Source of the DNA: Candidatus Peribacterales bacterium
Lineage (GTDB): Bacteria; Patescibacteriota; Gracilibacteria; Peribacterales; Peribacteraceae
Reading direction: 5' to 3'
DNA length: 23,013 nt
NCBI GenBank assembly: GCA_020059985.1
Contig: JAGVCI010000108.1
Span: 1 to 23,013, forward strand
Shown here: one piece after another, positions 13,031-20,262 of the stretch
Position numbering within the stretch: the first letter of the stretch is position 1
Layout of the letters: each line of letters starts with the position of its first letter
The notes under the pieces: model-generated
What the model saw: only the letters and a program-made list of their open reading frames with translations
Databases searched by the model: none
Told to the model about the DNA's origin: nothing
Position numbers and translations under genes: made by a program

Positions 13031-13723
13031 ATGTCTGCTGAAAAGAGCCCCCAAACAGGAAAAGGCTGTAGAATTCCCCTTGCTGTCGTCCTCGGAGGAA
13101 CCGTAACCGTTGGATCTGCACTTGGACTTATTGGATCGTGCATAGAATCGGCGCCCCGCAGGGAAAAAGCACTCAATGAGGAAATTATTCGACGCATTGA
13201 GGAGATAGGTGGAGATGTTCATCGTGATACAAAAAACAGACTGCGCGCTCATTACATTTCGATCAGCGATCGTGAACTCACGGACGAAGATTTGGAGAAC
13301 ATCGGAAACGCGATCCATGTCGAAGAGCTCTACCTGTTCAACACAGGACTTTCGGATGAAGATCTGATCTATTTCAGAAACCTCAGCAATTTGAAGGAGA
13401 TTGATCTACGTAAAAATGCGATTACGGGCAAAGGACTCGCGCACATCCAGGGAGCTCACATGCAAAAACTTTGGATAGGATTCAATCCACTCACCGATGA
13501 TGCTGTGGAACACATTCAAAAAATGGAAAACCTCACGGACCTCGCACTGAATGACTCGAACATTACGGACGCCGCGATGGCTCCACTTGGAGCAATGAAA
13601 AATCTGAATACAGTGAATACCACACGTACGCAGACAACAACGGAAGGCGAGGAAGCATTCCTGAGACAGAAAGCTCCGGGAACGACCGTCCTTCTCAATC
13701 ACAACGCGTACAGCATTAAGTAG
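13031..13723 (+). CDS. Membrane-anchored leucine-rich-repeat protein
   Basis: 230 residues. A short N-terminal tail and one hydrophobic helix (about 16-37) anchor it, followed by a charged helical part (45-80). From about 85 to 200 come four to five LRR units of the type 'LTDEDLENIGNA.HVEELYLFNTGLSDEDLIYFRNLSNLKEIDLRKNAITGKGLAHIQG', each about 23-24 residues with LxxLxLxxTxITDxxL spacing. LRRs of this form bind proteins. There is a cysteine (37) near the helix end but no true lipobox, because the anchor is internal. The repeat region probably faces outward. It is convergent with the DUF1428 gene (2-base gap). The partner is unknown. Confidence 0.82.
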   Translation: MSAEKSPQTGKGCRIPLAVVLGGTVTVGSALGLIGSCIESAPRREKALNEEIIRRIEEIGGDVHRDTKNRLRAHYISISDRELTDEDLENIGNAIHVEELYLFNTGLSDEDLIYFRNLSNLKEIDLRKNAITGKGLAHIQGAHMQKLWIGFNPLTDDAVEHIQKMENLTDLALNDSNITDAAMAPLGAMKNLNTVNTTRTQTTTEGEEAFLRQKAPGTTVLLNHNAYSIK

Positions 13724-13725
13724 AC

Positions 13726-14091
13726 TTACAGATCCACGATCGCCTCGAATCCGCCGTATGCCATACGTTTCATATCGAAGGGCATCTCTTGGTCCTTCTT
13801 GTCCTTGTACTTCTTTTCGAAGAACGCCATCACCTTCTTGTTGACGCTGTCGCGGTGCGCGCGGGACTTAAACACAATGAATGAGAAAAATACTTTTTCA
13901 TTCTTTTTCGCCTTCGCCATTTTGGGGAATGTGAATGTAACGTGCTGTGGGTTCATATCCTCCGCAACACATTCCATGTACTCGAGTGCACCGAATTTCT
14001 TCCAGACTTTGCCGGCATCTGTAGCCATTTTCTTGTAGAACTTCAGTTTCTTGTTGGGGATTGAGAGAACGAAACCATCGACGTAGCGCAT
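13726..14091 (-). CDS. DUF1428 family protein (YbaA-like)
   Basis: 121 residues, whole domain. The start MRYVDGFVLSIPNKKLKFYK, then GALEYMECVAEDMNP, FSFIVFKSRAHRDSVNKKVM and the end MPFDMKRMAYGGFEAIVDL match DUF1428. Members have a dimeric alpha-beta barrel fold and no established function. The start at 14091 is chosen because the family begins with this Met; the longer frame to 14253 overlaps the esterase gene. Possible promoter on the minus strand: CTGAGA (14132-14127), 17 bases, TATCTT (14109-14104), leader of six bases. Confidence 0.9.
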   Translation of the reverse strand: MRYVDGFVLSIPNKKLKFYKKMATDAGKVWKKFGALEYMECVAEDMNPQHVTFTFPKMAKAKKNEKVFFSFIVFKSRAHRDSVNKKVMAFFEKKYKDKKDQEMPFDMKRMAYGGFEAIVDL

Positions 14092-14150
14092 AAGTGAGGG
14101 GGGAAGATAGAAGAGATGATACCTATTCTCAGACGATCGAGCGACCCGTA

Positions 14151-14159
14151 TGTTACGAT
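14151..14159 (+). promoter_or_regulatory. Extended -10 promoter (TGTTACGAT) of the esterase gene
   Basis: TG-T-TACGAT at 14151-14159 predicts a start near 14166, two bases before the ATG at 14168. This favours 14168 over the ATG at 14150, which would lie inside the promoter. Confidence 0.6.
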
Positions 14160-14167
14160 CAAACGTA

Positions 14168-15142
14168 ATGCAGAAAGCGCTCGTCATTTTCGCCCTTCTC
14201 CTCCTCGCATCGTGCGCGGGAGAGAGCGATGGAGGACTGATTCTCGCTGGCACGCATGATTTTTCGATGATGCACGACGACGAAGACCGCCGATACTACG
14301 TGCATATACCGAAGTCCTACAATGCAGGCGTTCTCCACGCCGTCGTCTTGAACTTTCACGGAGGCGGCGGTACGGCGAAAGATGGAATGACGGAAACAAA
14401 ACTCAATGAGACTGCGGACAAATATGGCTTCATCGCCGTGCACCCGGAGGGAACGGGCATCTCGTTCCTCGGACGAAAGCTCGCGACATGGAACGCCGGA
14501 GAATGTTGCGCACATGCAATGGAAAATGACATCGATGATGTCGGTTTCGTCTCCACACTCCTCGATCGTCTTGAGGAGACCTACGCGATCGATCCAAAAC
14601 GGATCTATGCGACGGGACATAGTAACGGCGCGCTCTTCTCGTACCGTCTCGCCTGTGAGCTCTCCGATAAGATCGCGGCGATCGCGCCGAATGGATCGCA
14701 TGATGGTTTCAAAAACTGTGAGCCCACGAGACCTGTTCCTGTGATCCACTTCCACGGGACCGCCGATCCCGCGGCACCGTATGATGGCGGCACCTGCGGC
14801 GGACTTTTTGCGAAAGCACTCGGACTCCCCGTCACGGAAAAAGAAACCTGGGAGTGTGCGCCGGTTCCTGAATACATCGAAAGCTGGGCGAGTGCGAATG
14901 GATGCAATCTCACTCCACAAACGACGCTCGAGCAGGGCGCATCGCGCTGCGTCACGTACTCACGATGTAAAAATGGCGCCGATGTGTCGCTCTGCACACT
15001 CGTGGGCGGAGGTCACACGTGGCCCGGAGGAGCGTACGCGTCGAATCTCCAGTACTACCACGACACCGTAGGACCGATCAGCAGCGATATCTCGGCGAAT
15101 GAAGAGATGTGGAAGTTTTTTGAGGCGCATCCGCTTCGCTAA
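14168..15142 (+). CDS. Lipoprotein esterase of the PHB-depolymerase/feruloyl-esterase (LpqC) type
   Basis: 324 residues. A lipoprotein signal peptide ends in the lipobox LASC (Cys16). The alpha/beta-hydrolase core has the oxyanion segment FHGGGG (His64), the nucleophile elbow GHSNG (Ser152), an Asp in GTADPAAPY (Asp200) as probable acid, and the catalytic His in GGGHTWPGG (His283), so the triad is complete. Several cysteines (for example CC at the 'GECCAHAM' segment and a C-terminal cluster) suit an exported, disulfide-bonded enzyme. Relatives cleave polyhydroxybutyrate, feruloyl or acetyl esters of polysaccharides; the substrate cannot be told. It would act at the cell surface. The start is set by the promoter. 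It is convergent with the 15145 gene (2-base gap). Confidence 0.88.
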   Translation: MQKALVIFALLLLASCAGESDGGLILAGTHDFSMMHDDEDRRYYVHIPKSYNAGVLHAVVLNFHGGGGTAKDGMTETKLNETADKYGFIAVHPEGTGISFLGRKLATWNAGECCAHAMENDIDDVGFVSTLLDRLEETYAIDPKRIYATGHSNGALFSYRLACELSDKIAAIAPNGSHDGFKNCEPTRPVPVIHFHGTADPAAPYDGGTCGGLFAKALGLPVTEKETWECAPVPEYIESWASANGCNLTPQTTLEQGASRCVTYSRCKNGADVSLCTLVGGGHTWPGGAYASNLQYYHDTVGPISSDISANEEMWKFFEAHPLR

Positions 15143-15144
15143 AA

Positions 15145-16323
15145 CTAAATCTGAGCATCACGATGTATATTCTTTGGCAATTCTGCATTTTTCACAGCAT
15201 CAACGAACCACTTGGTGCCCTCGATTTTCCTGAGAAGCTTTCCCACGAGCACCGAAGTCACCCCTTGCTCCAGATGCACTCCGGAAAAGGTGACCACCGG
15301 CTCGCCTTTGTCTCCGGGAGAGAAACGGAGTGTGCCGATCTCATGAGTTCCCCATGGTTGAGCTTGCGAGAGTGTCATTGCAAATGAATCGTTTTTGCCT
15401 GGCTCTTCCTTGAAGTGTGTCTCGCCCTCGACAGTACCGGGATACAGACAATCGCCTGTTTCTCCCACTGCTTTGAGAGTCGTACGTAGGAGTTCGGCAT
15501 ACACCTTCGCGCGCTTCTGGTGCATGACGTAGACATTGTCGCTCTCCGCGCCACAGGGACTACCGAGTAATTCGAGCGTTTTGCTTCCGCTCACTGCATT
15601 TCCAACGGAATGATCTCTGTAGCTTGCAGAGACGTACTTCATTCTCAGACCCATGCGCTCCATGACATCGCCGAAGTTCGTGCCAATCCGCGGAGTTGCT
15701 TTCCCAATTTCATCGAGTCCCGAGAGCACCTGATCCACACCCTGATGCATGCCTTGAGCCTCGACTCTGGGTTGCATGCCGAGTGCTTCTTGGAAGACCA
15801 CGCGTTGATGGAAGTCCGACCCGTACCATCGCTCGCACGCAGTGGCATGCCGGTTCGCTTCGTCGATGATCTCCTCCGCGAGTTCCTGGGCGTAGCGCAA
15901 ATGCATTTTGTGCGAGGAGGAGTCGATCTCGACTCCATGCGCCAGGATCATCGTCGCGCACTGATGACGTTCATCTGTTCCATCACCTGAGTAGTAATGC
16001 GGCGTATGACTGAGAAGTGCGGACGCATGGAATCGCGCGTCCCCCAGCACACAAACAAGCGATGCCGCATTCTTGAATATTTCGTTCGGCTTGCCCCCGA
16101 GAAAGTTACTTTCAATTGGAGAGAGCACCTCGCTGACCGTACGTCCCCGAAGATCATCTTCTCTCCCGGGAAATTTACTCGGCTGTACAGTGTAGGTTCT
16201 CGGTTTCCGCCCACTGGAGTACGCATTCTTATCCAACTCCACTCCTGCTCGCTCCGCGATCGCAGCAGCCAGCTTCGTGTACGTCAGATCGTCGCCGGCA
16301 AGAAACTGACCTCGTTCCTTCAT
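15145..16323 (-). CDS. Hypothetical protein, 392 residues
   Basis: No family recognised. It is soluble, without signal peptide or membrane helix, and fairly rich in His (for example HYYSGDGTDERHQCATMIL and SSSHKMHLRYAQELAEEIIDEANRHATACERW, the latter a long helix around residues 140-170). The C-terminal third looks beta-rich (GTHEIGTLRFSPGDKGEPVV, then FSGVHLEQGVTSVLVGKLLR). The start at 16323 is preferred to the TTG at 16362, because that TTG is the -35 box (TTGACG) of a promoter whose -10 (TACGAT) lies just ahead of 16323. It lies 60 bases after the stop of the 662-residue gene on the same strand, so they may be linked, although it has its own promoter. Confidence 0.65.
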   Translation of the reverse strand: MKERGQFLAGDDLTYTKLAAAIAERAGVELDKNAYSSGRKPRTYTVQPSKFPGREDDLRGRTVSEVLSPIESNFLGGKPNEIFKNAASLVCVLGDARFHASALLSHTPHYYSGDGTDERHQCATMILAHGVEIDSSSHKMHLRYAQELAEEIIDEANRHATACERWYGSDFHQRVVFQEALGMQPRVEAQGMHQGVDQVLSGLDEIGKATPRIGTNFGDVMERMGLRMKYVSASYRDHSVGNAVSGSKTLELLGSPCGAESDNVYVMHQKRAKVYAELLRTTLKAVGETGDCLYPGTVEGETHFKEEPGKNDSFAMTLSQAQPWGTHEIGTLRFSPGDKGEPVVTFSGVHLEQGVTSVLVGKLLRKIEGTKWFVDAVKNAELPKNIHRDAQI

Positions 16324-16332
16324 AAGTAGTTG

Positions 16333-16362
16333 ATCGTAATGAGAGACTACCGCATGCGTCAA
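16333..16362 (-). promoter_or_regulatory. Promoter of the 392-residue gene, near-leaderless
   Basis: On the minus strand TTGACG (16362-16357), 18 bases, TACGAT (16338-16333). The start is predicted near 16326, three bases before the ATG at 16323. Confidence 0.65.
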
Positions 16363-16383
16363 CGCCCCCGAAGGGCACTCGAC

Positions 16384-18372
16384 TTATTCCGTGGGAACGG
16401 AAATCAACCCAAGATTCGACCGCTTCGTGCAGATAATGTCCTTTTCCTCTCGCGTGAGCTGGATAAATTCCTCTTGAGTGATTTTCTTTGCCATCCTCTT
16501 CAATTCTTTTCTGCGCCGCTTATTGAGCGTCGAAGTCACGGACTCAACAGGCTCTTCTTTTTCCTCATTGATCGACTTCTCAGAGACGACTTTTTTCAGA
16601 TCACCGTTATACGGTCTCAGCGAAACCGCCGGGGATTGTTCGGCGTCCGCAAGTTGCAGTTCGCGGTATTCAGTCAGAGAGATGCCAATGCGTCGCAGAA
16701 CCATGAGCCTCTTCGTATCGGTCTGCTCTCCTCTCGCCCATTTCCGATCATCCACGATTTCCTCGACCGCCTGACAGAGATCGGATTTTTGCTGTGGGGT
16801 GAGGAGCGCCGTGATAACGAGATAATCGGGAAGATCTTCGAACTTCTCGATACGTGAGAAATCGATCTGTGCGATACGCTCACGAGTCGCATCATCCACT
16901 TTCAACACTGCTGGTTCACGCTTGGGCGACGGAGCGCTCTTCTTTCGTTCATCCTTCTTAAAGTTTCGAGGAGGATTCACCGGGTCGAAATCCATGCTGA
17001 AGCGCGAGGCAGTAACTTCGTGCTCGTCTCCCTCAACCACTGCTTCATCGGGAATGACTTCATCGTCGTCCAAGATCATTGCTTCCAAGGCTGACGTGTC
17101 CTGTGGTCTGCACAACGAATCATCAAGCTCCTCTTCTGCCACTACAGATGTCACCTCCGGAGACACAGATATTTCCTCTATCGGAGCATCCACGATTTCT
17201 GGAGAAGAAGTTGCTGGTTCGTCTAGCTCTGGTGGTGGCATCTCTACTTTTTTGGATTTCTGCACGACTTGAGGAGCAACGCGCGCAAGGTCACTCTGGA
17301 TGGTCTTCTTTTCTCGGACTGCTTCCCGATCCATGCGCATGGCTGCGCGAATAGTTTTCCTTATTTTCTTCGTGGAGGAAGCAATGACCGGTGAAATCTG
17401 CACCTTTGATCCCAACTCTTCCTTCAGAACGAAATCCTGGAGCGCATGCACCCACCTCTGTTCATCCGCCGTGTTGACGAGTTCTTCAGGATACGACAAG
17501 CCAGGATCAAATGGATCAACTTTGTCATTGGTGAGGACATCCTCTTTCTCTTTCAGTTTCCGTCCCCCAAAACCGCGAAGTCCCTTCCCACCTTTCTTAT
17601 CCGTTCGATTCATCTTCGGTTTCATTTGCCGATCAGACGGAAGATTTTTCTCAAGGAGCCATGCATTTAGTGTCTGCAGTCTCCGTCGGTGATCGGCCTG
17701 AAGTGCATAGAGCATACGGTCTACCAGATGCCATTCGGTGACGCGCTTTCCCTTGTGAAAAGCAGTGATAATTCTTTGCAGATTTCCATCGGAAATGAGT
17801 TCTCTCGGAAACGCGAGAGGCCGATTCCCCTTCACCGCCCACTCCGTGAGTGGGGCAACCGGATGAGCACTCATAAGACTGTTGATGAGGGCGGCGGAAC
17901 GCGTCATCCCCTTCTTTTCTTCCAAGTACTTCGGATGATCTTCGCGCCAGAGTGCGAGCGCCTCCTCGCGGGAAATACCGAGATCGTCGGCGATACGAAC
18001 CCACGTGGAAAATTGCGGAATCTTGCCGTGCTTCAAATCATTGATGGTGTCGTCCTGGATGCTGTCGATCTCTCCCATCACTTCTCGCTTCGTTCCGCGC
18101 ATCACAACCTCTCGACGGAAACGTTCGGGCAGTGACTGCGCTTGTTTGCCGAAGAATTGCCCCCAGAGTTCTTCTCTCCTCGACGCAAACACATCCACAT
18201 TCAGGAGCGCACGAACATCGGCGATCGTGAGTTCCCGAATGTTCTGGATATCGCGAATGTTGAGCTCCTCTCTTCGCTCAGCGGGCACCTCGGCGCTCAG
18301 ACGCGCGTAGAGCTCTGTGTTCTCTGGCCTAGCGCATTCCTCCTTACATTTGAGACTGAGTTCTTTTGTCAT
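16384..18372 (-). CDS. Large hypothetical protein with several helix-turn-helix-like segments
   Basis: 662 residues, no named family. Residues 93-145 resemble an XRE-type helix-turn-helix (SIQDDTINDLKHGKIPQFST, then WVRIADDLGISREEALALW). A similar but more degenerate pattern lies at about 195-240 (NLQRIITAFHKGKRVTEWHL), and a third at about 530-572 (KWARGEQTDTKRLMVLRRIG). Between them are a Lys/Gly-rich basic stretch (250-280) and a long acidic, Pro-rich linker (380-455). The C terminus is strongly basic (KRRRKELKRMAKK, 618-630). No signal peptide or membrane helix. A DNA- or RNA-binding scaffold is the natural guess, not a demonstrated role. The ATG at 18372 is the first available. The weak TAAACT box upstream would leave a six-base leader. 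Confidence 0.7.
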   Translation of the reverse strand: MTKELSLKCKEECARPENTELYARLSAEVPAERREELNIRDIQNIRELTIADVRALLNVDVFASRREELWGQFFGKQAQSLPERFRREVVMRGTKREVMGEIDSIQDDTINDLKHGKIPQFSTWVRIADDLGISREEALALWREDHPKYLEEKKGMTRSAALINSLMSAHPVAPLTEWAVKGNRPLAFPRELISDGNLQRIITAFHKGKRVTEWHLVDRMLYALQADHRRRLQTLNAWLLEKNLPSDRQMKPKMNRTDKKGGKGLRGFGGRKLKEKEDVLTNDKVDPFDPGLSYPEELVNTADEQRWVHALQDFVLKEELGSKVQISPVIASSTKKIRKTIRAAMRMDREAVREKKTIQSDLARVAPQVVQKSKKVEMPPPELDEPATSSPEIVDAPIEEISVSPEVTSVVAEEELDDSLCRPQDTSALEAMILDDDEVIPDEAVVEGDEHEVTASRFSMDFDPVNPPRNFKKDERKKSAPSPKREPAVLKVDDATRERIAQIDFSRIEKFEDLPDYLVITALLTPQQKSDLCQAVEEIVDDRKWARGEQTDTKRLMVLRRIGISLTEYRELQLADAEQSPAVSLRPYNGDLKKVVSEKSINEEKEEPVESVTSTLNKRRRKELKRMAKKITQEEFIQLTREEKDIICTKRSNLGLISVPTE

Positions 18373-18427
18373 AGGGGGTAGCGCAGTTTACGCAGAGGTT
18401 TTCCCCCAAACAACCGAAATGCCCTGT

Positions 18428-18456
18428 TTGTGATCTGGGCCAAAAACAGCTATAAC
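18428..18456 (+). promoter_or_regulatory. Promoter of pyrD, near-leaderless
   Basis: TTGTGA (18428-18433), 17 bases, TATAAC (18451-18456). Transcription should begin near 18463, two bases before the ATG at 18465. Confidence 0.7.
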
Positions 18457-18464
18457 ATCACTAC

Positions 18465-19400
18465 ATGGCGAGCACCGCGACCCGCATCGGAAAGGTAGAG
18501 CTCGCCTCCTTCGTCTTCAACGCCATTGGTCCCAAGGACGTCACCTTGGACGAATTGCGCGTGATCGGAAAATCCTCCGCCGCCGCGATTGCGACGAAGT
18601 CGTGTACGCCACTACCGCGCGACGGGAACGAGGAACCGCGATACAGAGATCTGGAACTGGGTTCCATCAACAGCATGGGACTCCCGAACTTGGGAGTGGA
18701 CGCGTATGTCGAGCTCTCGCACACGATCAAAGAAGAATTCCCGGATAAACCGCTGATCGTTGGCGCCGCGGGAATAGGGTTTGAGGACTTCCCCGTGGTC
18801 GTCGAGAAACTGCAGAAGAGCGCGGCAGATATGCTTGAGGTCAACCTCTCCTGCCCCAACGTGAAAGGCAAACCGCAGATCGCCTACGACTTCGCATCGA
18901 TGGATAAGACCTTAAAGACGGTGATGAGCATCGGCGATAAACCGATCGGTGTGAAGCTGCCGCCGTACTTCGACTTCGTGCACTTCGAACAAGCGGCAGA
19001 AGTCCTCTCCAAATACGATTTGGAGTTTCTCTGCTGCGTAAACTCCATCGGGAACGCTCTCGTGATCGACCCGGAGACGGAAGCACCGGTGATCCGCCCG
19101 AAAGGCGGCTTCGGCGGACTCGGAGGGAAGTACTTGAAGCCGACAGCACTCGCGAATGTGCGAAAATTCTACGAGCTGCTCGGTGACCGCTTCGCGATCA
19201 TCGGAGTCGGAGGGGTCTATACCGGATCAGATGCGTTCGAGTTCCTCCTTGCTGGAGCCTCAGCGGTCCAAGTCGGCACCGTCTTCATGCAGGAGGGACC
19301 GAAGTGCTTCGAACGGATCGACAAAGAGCTCGCTGAGATCCTGAAGCGTAAGAAATACGCATCGGTCGAGGACGCAAAAGGAAAACTGAAAATGCTTTAG
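18465..19400 (+). CDS. pyrD: Dihydroorotate dehydrogenase, class 1A
   Basis: 311 residues, typical of the soluble class 1A enzyme. FNAIGPKDVTLDEL at the start, KSCTPLPRDGNEEPRY, SINSMGLPNLG, and VNLSCPN with Cys130 at the catalytic-base position (Cys in class 1, Ser in class 2) define the family. KPIGVKLPPYFD, CVNSIGNALVIDPETEAPV and GVGGVYTGSDAFEFLLAGAS make the FMN-binding barrel. It oxidises dihydroorotate to orotate in pyrimidine synthesis; class 1A enzymes use fumarate and act as dimers in the cytoplasm. No other pyr gene is in the window, so it is not in a pathway operon. The stop overlaps the stop of the ROK kinase gene on the other strand by 4 bases. Confidence 0.95.
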   Translation: MASTATRIGKVELASFVFNAIGPKDVTLDELRVIGKSSAAAIATKSCTPLPRDGNEEPRYRDLELGSINSMGLPNLGVDAYVELSHTIKEEFPDKPLIVGAAGIGFEDFPVVVEKLQKSAADMLEVNLSCPNVKGKPQIAYDFASMDKTLKTVMSIGDKPIGVKLPPYFDFVHFEQAAEVLSKYDLEFLCCVNSIGNALVIDPETEAPVIRPKGGFGGLGGKYLKPTALANVRKFYELLGDRFAIIGVGGVYTGSDAFEFLLAGASAVQVGTVFMQEGPKCFERIDKELAEILKRKKYASVEDAKGKLKML

Positions 19401-20260
19401 CGCACAAGCATCGCCGCTCCTCTCGTTCCGGCATCTTTCAACGTCGCAATTTTGAGCTCCGGAAGAGGTGTTCCTGGGAGCGTCCACTGTTTCAGCTCTT
19501 TCAATACCTCTGGGAGGTGAGGCGCGAGTGCGCGGCCGGCACTTCCGCCGAAAATAATGATCGAGGGATCGACGACGTGAATGAGATTGGTACACATCCA
19601 CGCAATTTCCTTCGCGATATCCGGGTGCAGGTACGCACACGCTTCACCTTTCAGATAATCCGCAGGGTCCTTCGCCTCTGCGCAGCGCTTCCCGAGCGCC
19701 GTCCCCGAGAAAAATTGTTCGACGTCCCCGCGTTTGTCGGCTGTCGCAAACGGTGGCTCACCCGGACGCAGGAGCATGTGCCCAATTTCGGCCGCGTAGC
19801 CGTGGCTTCCATGAAAAATCTTTCCATCAACGACGATTCCGCCTCCAACACCCGTGCCCATCGTGATCCCAATCACCACGGAATGATCTTTCCCAGCGCC
19901 TTGGAGCGCCTCTGCGAGTGCGAAGCAGTGCACGTCGTTATCAACGAAGACTGGGAGATGAACTTCTTTCTCTAATCGATCTTTCAAAGCGAAACCTTCT
20001 GCTCCCGGAATGTTCGGGAGTGTCACAATCGACCCGTCGGACGCGGTGACGAGCCCCGGCACACCAATACCGATCGCTTTCGTATTAGGTGTGATCATTT
20101 TTTTACAGTGCATCACCATCTCGGCAAAGACCGCAGCGAAATTCTGCTCAGCGTTCGTATCGGTTTTGAAAGAATCCTCTAGATTCCACGTCTCACTGTA
20201 CCGAGCGAGCGCAATTTTTGTGCCGCCGAGATCAATCCCGATGACAGAATGCGTACTCAT
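19397..20260 (-). CDS. ROK family sugar kinase (glucokinase-like)
   Basis: 287 residues. The ATP-binding motif IGIDLGGTK (7-15), GIGVPGLV (64-71), the catalytic Asp109 in FVDNDVHCFALAEA, GITMGTGVGGGIVVDGKIFHG (131-151) and EIGH (159-162) define a ROK kinase. The usual zinc motif CxCGxxGCxE that follows is missing; PGEPPFATADKRGDVEQFFSG stands in its place. Following GH57 and GH15 genes in one operon, it most probably phosphorylates glucose to glucose 6-phosphate; this is inferred from context. The start at 20260 is two bases after the GH15 stop, so translation is coupled; the longer frame to 20428 runs inside the GH15 gene. Confidence 0.9.
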   Translation of the reverse strand: MSTHSVIGIDLGGTKIALARYSETWNLEDSFKTDTNAEQNFAAVFAEMVMHCKKMITPNTKAIGIGVPGLVTASDGSIVTLPNIPGAEGFALKDRLEKEVHLPVFVDNDVHCFALAEALQGAGKDHSVVIGITMGTGVGGGIVVDGKIFHGSHGYAAEIGHMLLRPGEPPFATADKRGDVEQFFSGTALGKRCAEAKDPADYLKGEACAYLHPDIAKEIAWMCTNLIHVVDPSIIIFGGSAGRALAPHLPEVLKELKQWTLPGTPLPELKIATLKDAGTRGAAMLVR

Positions 20261-20262
20261 GA

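Noticed and set aside
16357..16362. TTG start for the 392-residue protein
   Set aside because: This TTG is the -35 box of the promoter for the ATG at 16323.
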